From positions 12,921,206 through 12,985,205 of the forward strand of contig CM060105.1 of the NCBI GenBank assembly GCA_030522415.1: a DNA stretch of 64,000 nucleotides, read 5' to 3'. Under the pieces are notes generated by a model. It saw nothing but the letters and a program-made list of their open reading frames with translations. It searched no databases and was not told the DNA's origin. The DNA is from Channallabes apus. Its lineage: Eukaryota > Chordata > Actinopteri > Siluriformes > Clariidae. Below are positions 56,257 to 64,000 of the stretch, piece after piece (positions within the stretch are counted from its first letter, which is position 1; each line of letters begins with the position of its first letter). A program made the position numbers and the translations under genes.

Positions 56257-57167
56257 GACATGTTGTGTGTGGATATAAGAGAGTTATTTCACCATGATAG
56301 ACTTAATTTCACCTGTTTAGTGATATAAAGTGATATTAGTCATATAAAATTAAAAACCGGACTGATATGGAGTTACATCTTTGGGCGATGGGTAGGTTAG
56401 TGGCTAATGGCTAACAGTTAGCCTTCTTTAACAATTAATTTTGGTTTTCCTTTTATATAACTGAACATTCACAATATTACATTCGACCAGTCGCTGCTGA
56501 AAAATCCCTTTTTTCCTCATGTTATGTTCATTACAGGTTCAAAATGCAGGAGAAACGGCTGTGAAAAGCCTTATAACATCCCCAACATAAGTGGGTTTAA
56601 AAGAGGGTATATTTTTCCCAACCAATTTTGGTATCTGTGTACTGAATAGTTAGGTCACCAAAGGGTCGTTCCAGGGCAGTTTATTTAATAATTAGCACTC
56701 GGCCGCCAAGACAACTTGTATTTTTTCCTTGAAACTGTGAAAAGAACTTAAAATGGGCCGTCGTTTTTTATCGTATGCATAAGTGTAGTACATCATTTAA
56801 ATCTGTAAAGGGTCTACATTTATTTATGTACCCTCACAATATCCATAAAACACTGTGCTTTTGTAAGATAAAGAAAATGAACAGGGTCGCTTTCAGCCGT
56901 CTCCGTCTCCGCTCTCTCATATCTTTCTGAAACGCTAAAACGAACTGGAACACCATGAATACTGCACACACAGACATGAGAAATATATCTATAGAAAGCT
57001 TTAAAGGCTCTACTTTTCAAAAATCTACTTTTAAATGAAGCAAGTTAAATCAAATACAAATATCCTCAATTTATCGGTATAAATTCAATGAGCGGGACAG
57101 TCTGTCTATATGATGATGCTCTGAGACAGGACACGCCCACACGCTAGTCACAGGGAAACAGTCAGGG

Positions 57168-57320
57168 TAATCTACATACAAGGCCACGCCCCCAACACAT
57201 GCTCTCTCACACACACACACACACACTGATTCAGTGAGTTCTCTGTGCGTGTGTAAGGTGTCATGTGCTGTACAGGTTTCTGAAGCTCTACAGAATGTTC
57301 TGGACAGTGGGAGGAGTTTA
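57168..57320 (+). repeat. Copy C of the dispersed NLR-region segment
   Basis: Same as 51781-51945 with small differences in the CT/CA run length. Confidence 0.85.
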
Positions 57321-57924
57321 GAAGTCTTATATAATCCTTATTCTCTTAATAGAAAACTGATACTTTATTTTTCCTTGTTTTGGCTTTGGCCAGCTTATAT
57401 GTAAATAAAACACTGAGATATTACACTTCTAACAATAACTAAAAGATTATACATTATAAGATAATTAATTAAATGTCTTGGAGTCAGATATTTAAATCAC
57501 AAAGTTAAAACACATTTGACCTTCAGCTGACCTTGTACTCCATTGTGGTACTTGTTACTGTACAAAAGTCATCCTCACTCTACAGCACTTATGTACATGT
57601 GTCTAAGACTTTTACACAGTACTGTACATTTTATTTACTGTAAAACTTTATTTAGTAATAAATTATCAGTCAGTAATATTGTTTATTAAAGACATGAGTT
57701 TTGATTCTCCTCAAAAGTAACACTTTAGGCCTGAAATTAGTATAACTTGGTTTAAATTAATGATTGTGTTTTTTTTTCACCCTGATTCAGACTTTTACTT
57801 CATTGATTCTGCAGTAATATAAATCTATAGTGTTATATAAATGTCTAGTGTTATTAAACAAAGGTTATGGAGAAACAAGTTTATTCCCCCTTTATAGTGC
57901 ACTATAAGTCTGTTAGAGAAGCAT

Positions 57925-58640
57925 TTTGTAGACTCAACATCTTAAAAATAAAATAATAAACCAGGATGTAAATGTGTTGATGAAGTGTGTGTCATTGTGT
58001 CTCTGCAGGTTGCAGTGTTGTGGTGTCTCAGATGAAGGCTGTGCTGCTCTGACTTCAGCTCTGAGATCAAACCCCTCACACCTGAGAGAACTGAATCTGT
58101 CTAATAATAATCTAGGAGACTCAGGAGTGAAGTGTGTCTCTGCTGTACTGGAGAATCCTGACTGTAAACTGGAGACACTGTGGTAAGATCATCTCTCTGA
58201 GAGTCACATGACCTGCTCCTCAGTAAGACACATTCTCTAATAGTGAGACTGAAGCAGAGGTTTTAGGTTCATCATCAATATCCTGAGGAGGAAGATTGTT
58301 TCTTTTCACTGCACACTGATGATTTGTCACAGAGTCTTTGGGTCAGATGTACGTATGTGAGAAGCTGCAGCACAAAACCTGACTTGATGTGACTGCAGTG
58401 TGTCTGAAATGACTGTGAAATTTACTACAACACTGTAACTAATCACACAAACTGCAGCTGAGACACAAACTAACTGCACTGTGTGAGCTGCAGGGTTTAA
58501 AAGCAGCAGTGACATTCTCAGAGATGAACATTAGTTCTGTTACTGAGGATTATTTCACTACATCTGTGTCTATCTGCTATGAACAGGGTTGCCAGATCTG
58601 TGTTACAGAAACAGACAAATGGACAAGCAGTATTAAACCC
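57925..58640 (+). repeat. Duplication unit 3, partial
   Basis: LRR exon 4 with about 460 bp of following intron, matching unit 2 up to the GTGTTACAGAA region near 58610. The match then stops, so the third copy is truncated. Confidence 0.85.
58009..58182 (+). CDS. NLR LRR exon 4
   Basis: 174 nt, phase 2-2. Reads [39 protein letters not shown] and [11 protein letters not shown]. One codon shorter than exons 2-3 (NNN loop lost). Confidence 0.92.
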
Positions 58641-58794
58641 ATGCAGATTTCCTCATTAGTTCTTTCTCTAACATTTTAAAATAGTCTCATATTATTACAC
58701 ATTTAATCATTAATACAGAATGTCTATGAATAAACCCACAGACTGAAATCCATTCATATAGTAACACCGAGCTAAAGTAGAGAACACCATCAGT

Positions 58795-58796
<2 letters not shown>

Positions 58797-58833
<37 letters not shown>

Positions 58834-58890
58834 TAGATCACAGGGATCATTGCTGATTAAAATAACACTTTAGATAAAATGCCCAAGTTT

Positions 58891-58927
<37 letters not shown>

Positions 58928-58928
58928 A
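58797..58928. repeat. GT, CT and CA microsatellites
   Basis: GT run at about 58797-58827 and CT/CA runs at about 58889-58927, in the intron before LRR exon 5. Confidence 0.85.
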
Positions 58929-58987
58929 AGCTTGTCTTGAAGTTTATGTCCTGAGAGAGTGAAGTGTGTGTCATTGTGTCTCTGCAG

Positions 58988-59161
58988 GTTGGTGTGTTGT
59001 GGTGTCTCAGATGAAGGCTGTGATGCTCTGACTTCAGCTTTGAGATCAAACCCCTCACACCTGAGAGAACTGAGTCTGTATGGGAATAAAATAAGAGACT
59101 CAGGAGTGAAGTGTCTCTCTGTCCTTAAGACCGATGAACATTACAAACTACAGACACTGAG
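58988..59161 (+). CDS. NLR LRR exon 5 (last LRR)
   Basis: 174 nt, phase 2-2. Reads [40 protein letters not shown], then SVLKTDEHYKLQTLR. The altered end (LKTDEHYKLQTL rather than [11 protein letters not shown]) marks the capping LRR in fish NLRs. Donor GTGAGT. Confidence 0.9.
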
Positions 59162-59248
59162 GTGAGTAATGATCTCTTTATATAAACACTGAAACATTAA
59201 CAGACTGATTAGCATTATTTTGTACATTAGCATTAGCTTGTGCATTTA

Positions 59249-60867
59249 CAGTGGCGTGAAAAACTATTTGCCCCCTTCTTGATTTCTTATTCTTTTGCAT
59301 GTTTGTCACACTTAAATGTTTCTGCTCATCAAAAACCGTTAACTATTAGTCAAAGATAACATAATTGAACACAAAATGCAGTTTTTAAATGAAGGTTTAC
59401 GTTATTAAGGGAGAAAAAAAACTCCAAATCTACATGGCCCTGTGTGAAAAAGTGATTGCCCCCCTTGTTAAAAAATAACTTAACTGTGGTTTATCACACC
59501 TGAGTTCAATTTCTGTAGTCACCCCCAGGCCTGATTACTGCCACACCTGTTTGAATCAAGAAATCACTTAAATAGGAGCTACCTTACACAGAGAAGTAGA
59601 CCAAAAGCACCTCAAAAGCTAGACATCATGCCAAGATCCAAAGAAATTCATGAACAAATGAGAACAAAAGTAATTGAGATCTATCAGTCTGGTAAAGGTT
59701 ATAAAGCCATTTCAAAAGCTTTGGGACTCCAGCGAACCACAGTGAGAGCCATTATCCACAAATGGCAAAAACATGGAACAGTGGTGAACCTTCCCAGGAG
59801 TGGCCGGCCGACCAAAATTACCCCAAGAGCGCAGAGACAACTCATCCGAGAGGCCACAAAAGACCCCAGGACAACATCTAAAGAACTGCAGGCCTCACAT
59901 GCCTCAATTAAGGTCAGTGTTCACGACTCCACCATAAGAAAGAGACTGGGCAAAAATGGCCTGCATGGCAGATTTCCAAGACGCAAACCACTTTTAAGCA
60001 AAAAGAACATTAAGGCCGTCTCAATTTTGCTAAAAAACATCTCAATGACTGCCAAGACTTTTGGGAAAATACCTTGTGGACCGACGAGACAAAAGTTGAA
60101 CTTTTTGGAAGGTGCGTGTCCCTTTACATCTGGCGTAAAAGTAACACAGCATTTCAGAAAAAGAACATCATACCAACAGTAAAATATGGTGGTGGTAGTG
60201 TGATGGTCTGGGGTTGTTTTGCTGCTTCAGGACCTGGAAGGCTTGCTGTGATAGATGGAACCATGAATTCTACTGTCTACCAAAAAATCCTGAAGGAGAA
60301 TGTCCGGCCATCTGTTCGTCAACTCAAGCTGAAGCGATCTTGGGTGCTGCAGCAGGACAATGATCCAAAACACACCAGCAAATCCACCTCTGAATGGCTG
60401 AAGAAAAACAAAATGAAGACTTTGGAGTGGCCTAGTCAAAGTCCTGACCTGAATCCTATTGAGATGTTGTGGCATCACCTTAAAAAGGCGGTTCATGCTA
60501 GAAAACCCTCAAATAAAGCTGAATTACAACAATTCTGCAAAGATGAGTGGGCCAAAATTCCTCCAGAGCGCTGTAAAAGACTCGTTGCAAGTTATCGCAA
60601 ACGCTTGATTGCAGTTATTGCTGCTAAGGGTGGCCCAACCAGTTATTAGGTTCAGGGGGCAATTACTTTTTCACACAGGGCCATGTTGATTTGGATTTTT
60701 TTTCTCCCTAAATAATAAAACCCCTCATTTAAAAACTGCATTTTGTGTTTACTTGTGTTATCTTTGACTAATAGTTAAATGTGTTTGATGATCAGAAACA
60801 TTTTGTGTGACAAACATGCAAAACAGTAAGAAATCAGGAGGGGGGCAAATAGTTTTTCACACCACTG
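59249..60867 (+). mobile_element. Tc1/mariner element (copy 2)
   Basis: Same family as 10202-11822: CAGTGGCGTGAAAAACTATT at left and TTTTTCACACCACTG at right, TA at 59247-59248 and 60868-60869. It lies in the last NLR intron, in the gene's sense orientation. Confidence 0.95.
59628..60649 (+). pseudogene. Tc1 transposase, one-base deletion
   Basis: Nearly identical to the intact copy at 10581. The deletion lies at about 60016-60018 (AAGGCCGTC where copy 1 has AAGGCTCGTC) and splits the frame before the catalytic domain. WTDETKVELF, QQDNDPKHTS and SPDLNPIEMLW remain downstream. It cannot make a full-length enzyme. Confidence 0.95.
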
Positions 60868-61664
60868 TATCTTCAGTTCCAGTAAATATCAGATTACAGA
60901 GTTAAAATGTCACTTTATTCTATTTAATCAGACGTTTTCTAACAATTATCTTTAATGCTGTTTGGTGTTGATTTAAACTTCATGTGAAAGCAGAAGACGG
61001 AGTCAGACGGAGTTTATAAAACATCCCACCTGAGTGCATGAGAGTGATTGTAAATGAACAGCTGGTCTCCTTGTGACACGCTGCTATCTCTGACTTCATA
61101 CTGCTGCTTCTGTCTGAATAAGATGATCTCAGCTTTTCCCTGTTTCTGATAAGCAGCAGACTTTCTCCTCAACTCTCATAAAAACTCATGAAAATCATCA
61201 TCTTTAATGCCACACTGCCACAAATATTAGATTTAATCAGCTACTTTACTCACTCTGACACTCCTTCCAGCTCTCCACCTCCTCACCGTGTCTTCTGTCA
61301 TTCCTGTAAACTTCACCTCCGCTTCTTCTTAAAGTCTGCACTTAAATATACATGTAGAACAGGAGATAAACACACAGCAGTGTGAGTTACTTTATAAAAA
61401 GCTCTAAAGCCTGTGATTGTATAAGAGCAGTGATGTGATGATAAACGTCTGCTCACTTTCCTGTTAGAACTTGTGGAAGTTCACATTTGTTTTAGCTAAA
61501 TGTTCTAACTCAGATATTGTACATGTATGAATAAATGTTGAATAAAATTATATAAACAGAAAATAATGTTTCTCTTGGAGCAGAGATGATTACATGCTGC
61601 TGATCATAAAGTACAAAAATCCAGTTTGTGTTTATTGATTCAGATGTTTTTCTTTTATTTTCAG

Positions 61665-61674
61665 TTTTTCATGA
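61665..61674 (+). CDS. NLR terminal coding exon
   Basis: TTTTATTTTCAG acceptor at the end of a long pyrimidine stretch, then T TTT TCA TGA. Joined in phase this adds Ser-Phe-Ser and a stop, so no B30.2 domain is encoded. A 3' UTR follows; ATTAAA at 61758-61763 and AATAAA at 62232-62237 are candidate polyadenylation signals. Confidence is limited because the exon codes for only three residues. Confidence 0.55.
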
Positions 61675-61919
61675 ACATCTGTGTGTGAGATGAAGACTCC
61701 AGTGTTCCTGCATTTCTATGTTGGGGAACAGACAACACAGTCCTTTATTTATAACTAATTAAACAGACTCAGAGACGTGGTGTGTGTGCATCGTGCACAG
61801 TGAATCAGCCTGCACACAATTCTAAACTGAATATATAACAACCTCTGATCACTGGATAAGACACCGCAAGCCTTAATCACACAAACACCAGAAGGTTTAG
61901 TATCTTCTAATGTCTTCTT

Positions 61920-62380
61920 CCAGCATGAGAATGGACCATGTCACAAAGCAAACGTCATCTCTGGATTCATGAACACTACAATGAGTTCAGTGGCCTTCCC
62001 AGTTACAGGATCTGAATCCAGTTGAACACCTTTGGGGTGTGGAAGAACAGGAGATTCACAGCACAAAGGAGCACCTGAAGAACCTACAGGAACTGTGTGA
62101 TGTGATGAGGTCATCATGGACCAGAATCTCAAAGGAGTGTTTCTTTTAAAGGTATTAACTCTGCAGGGTGCCCAAACTTTTGCAGACACCATTATTTGGT
62201 TTTCTGTTATTTTGAAAGTGTAAATGATGAAAATAAAATCCAACTTTTTTTTAACATATTATAAGAATGTCTCATTTGTATTTTGATGGCTTTTGGGGAT
62301 ATTTACATCTATTCTTGGCTTCTTAATGCACTTTAATAAACATTTCTACTTGGGGTGCCCAAACTTTCGATCTCCATTGT
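61920..62380 (+). mobile_element. Decayed Tc1/mariner fragment
   Basis: Reads HENGPCHKANVISGFM, then, shifted, DLNPVEHLWGVEEQEI, the DxA/GPCHKA...DLNPxEHLW part of another Tc1 family. GGGTGCCCAAACTTT occurs twice (62168 and 62346) and ends near CTCCATTGTA, like the right repeat of such elements. 5' part missing. Confidence 0.75.
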
Positions 62381-62399
62381 ACTTTTAAGGTCACCATCA

Positions 62400-63440
62400 T
62401 TTGCAATCTCCAGCAGTTCCTCTTCTTCTAGCACAGAGAGGCTCAATTCATGGTTTGCTTATTTTTATTTTTTTTTTCCATTCAATGGTTTGTTCGAGAA
62501 TGGATCTGCAACCCATTCATGGAGATCTGCAGTTCGGGAAGTACCGCTCGAACTCTTAAAATTCTCCCCGCTTGTACAGGATCACCTGTCTCTGCTTTTA
62601 AGTTAGGTTCAGTCTCTTCCAAAACCCTGCTAATGTTTAAAACATGTCAAATATCCCTCTGTTTACTCAGTGTCCCCACAATTCTAGTTTGGCTTTGAAT
62701 GCAGCTACTTTATCTTCCAACTTGAATATACATTTTCCCCTGAAGTGACAGATTGTAGCATTTTTCGGATAGCTAGAATTTCCCTGTGAAGATGGTGCAT
62801 AGACTGACATTCAGGTACAGCCTCCTTAACCCGAGCAATTAAACCAGAAATCTGTCCAATCATGGCGGCAGCTCCGTCTGTGCATATGCCGAAAAAAGGA
62901 CCAATTCAGTTTTCCTGAAATGTAATCATTCAGAGATTTGAATAGTTCTGTGCCTGTGACGTTGCTTGGCAGCCACAGTGCACATAACATGTCCTCGTGC
63001 ACATCCTCCTGATAGATAGATATAGATAGAACACAAACAAGTAGCATTGCCTTGTTGCCCTGATCAGTAGACTCATCTACCAGAATTGTGTATCACGGTG
63101 ACTTGTTAAGCAACTGTGTCTCAGTGTCCTCTGCTATATCCTCAGTTCGTCTAGTGACGGTGCTTGCCAAAAGAGGAGCCTGTGCTATCTTATAAACTGC
63201 ATCCTCTCCTAAAAGTCCACGGCAAAGGTCCTTAGCGGCGGGGAGGATCAATTCATCACCGATAGTAAAAGGTTTCTTCGTCTTAACAATGCGGATAGCC
63301 ACTAGGTATGATGCTCTCAGTGCACTCGCATTTGTTGATGTGGTGGCCATCAGTAATTGCTTCTGTCCTTCTTGTTCATGTCTTCTCCTTTCAAAAACTC
63401 CAAAGTCTTGTCTTTTAATCCAGGTTGCTTGGTCTCCCAT
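62400..63440 (-). pseudogene. ZBED5/SCAND3-like hAT transposase remnant
   Basis: On the minus strand: ASYLVAIRIVKTKKPFTIGD, ELILPAAKDLCRGLLGEDAV, APLLASTVTRRTEDIAED, then, after breaks, YQEDVHEDMLCALWLPSN, ELFKSLNDYISGKLNWSFF and GAAAMIGQISGL. This is the start of the RNase-H-like core of ZBED5-type hAT proteins. Stops and shifts near 63040-63100 and 62900 disrupt it. It belongs to the same family as segment 2 at 55244-55582. Confidence 0.85.
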
Positions 63441-64000
63441 GTACTGAAACTGTTTTGCACATTTGCTAGTCTGTCGCCGTGTATTATGCTGAATGATGTC
63501 CTACCCTACAACAGAAAAGAGTAGGAGATATGAGTGAGAGGAAGAGGAGAGCTCAGAGACAGGCATGGTGTGTTTACCAAACAAGACACTGAAAAAGTGT
63601 GAGAACAGAGCAGACAGTTCTGATTCTGATCCCCCATTATGAAGCAGAAAGTTCTCCCACCCCAAGGTAGACCTGGAACATGATGAAAAAAATTTACAGA
63701 AAGAGAATTTATAGATTATACAGGTTATGTATTCTTTTTTTTTTTTTTAATAAACTGTGTGATATGAGCAGTTGACCCTGCTCTGACCCCATCTATACTG
63801 GGATATGTGAAGATTTTTGTGAATAATTTGATAAAAACCAAATTATTTCACTGTGCAGTGATGTATACTGACAAAGGCTTAACTTAAATGTAAGTAGCTC
63901 TTTGTAAGTAGCTTTTTAGCTTAGTAGAAAATCTTTTTGTCAGGTGATTGGTTATGCAGTTAATCATTGATATTTTGAAGTTAATGTCTTTTTTTTGTTG
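63441..64000. other. Non-coding, no gene seen
   Basis: AT-rich with a T-run near 63736-63748. Nothing assignable. Confidence 0.5.

Larger units (their letters stand above)
52549..57924 (+). repeat. Tandem duplication unit 2
   Basis: Same order as unit 1: LRR exon, SINE, GT-poor region, copy C of the dispersed segment. It is longer because of a 1.66-kb hAT insertion and the extra block at about 52967-53290. Copies diverge at few sites, suggesting recent duplication or gene conversion. Confidence 0.9.

Noticed and set aside
1..64000. CRISPR arrays, operons, riboswitches, prokaryotic terminators
   Set aside because: Spliced exons, SINEs and LINEs show vertebrate nuclear DNA; no direct-repeat spacer array was seen.

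Overview
The window looks like teleost fish nuclear DNA, possibly ostariophysan (inference only). The evidence is the NLR (NOD-like receptor) gene architecture, with FISNA-NACHT and LRR exons and short repeated N-terminal exons, together with Tc1, Harbinger, hAT, L2/Rex and I/Nimb transposons, tRNA-derived SINEs and abundant GT/CT microsatellites. I see no bacterial, phage or CRISPR features.

The one host gene I can assemble is a FISNA-NACHT-LRR receptor (NLRC3-like family) on the + strand. It runs from a non-coding exon ending at 20580, through a start codon at 21805, to a stop at 61674. Thirteen coding exons (21805-21857, 22388-22504, 31716-31832, 36039-36155, 36472-36525, 36736-38565, 48553-48747, 49178-49354, 52635-52811, 58009-58182, 58988-59161 and 61665-61674 are the twelve I can delimit; the non-coding exons are separate) join at one consistent phase and total 3195 nt, or 1064 residues. 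Its introns are packed with transposons.

Layout. 1-12 kb: a TIR element of unknown family carrying a stray host-like exon, an LTR-like repeat inside a degenerate duplication, then a long Rex1/L2-group LINE interrupted by an apparently intact Tc1. 12-20 kb: two SINE/LTR insertions and scattered pieces of a GGA (Arf-binding clathrin adaptor) pseudogene, one piece inverted. 20-38.6 kb: NLR promoter, N-terminal exons and the NACHT exon. One intron holds a Russian-doll insertion: a Tc1 (22684-31400) split by an I/Nimb LINE, itself split by a hAT element and a solo LTR. 38.6-48.5 kb: one intron holding an intact-looking PIF/Harbinger with both of its genes and an L2 LINE. 49.1-58.6 kb: tandem duplication of an LRR exon with about 3.5 kb of flanking intron, containing a 69-bp micro-inversion and a hAT insertion with a datable empty site. 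58.6-64 kb: last LRR exon, second Tc1 copy, short terminal exon, then transposon remnants.

The strongest leads are the complete NLR model, the micro-inversion between duplicated units, the scrambled GGA pseudogene, the orderable transposon nest, and the two autonomous-looking DNA transposons (Tc1 with D153/D244/E279; Harbinger with both genes open). I do not see a wholly new multi-gene system.
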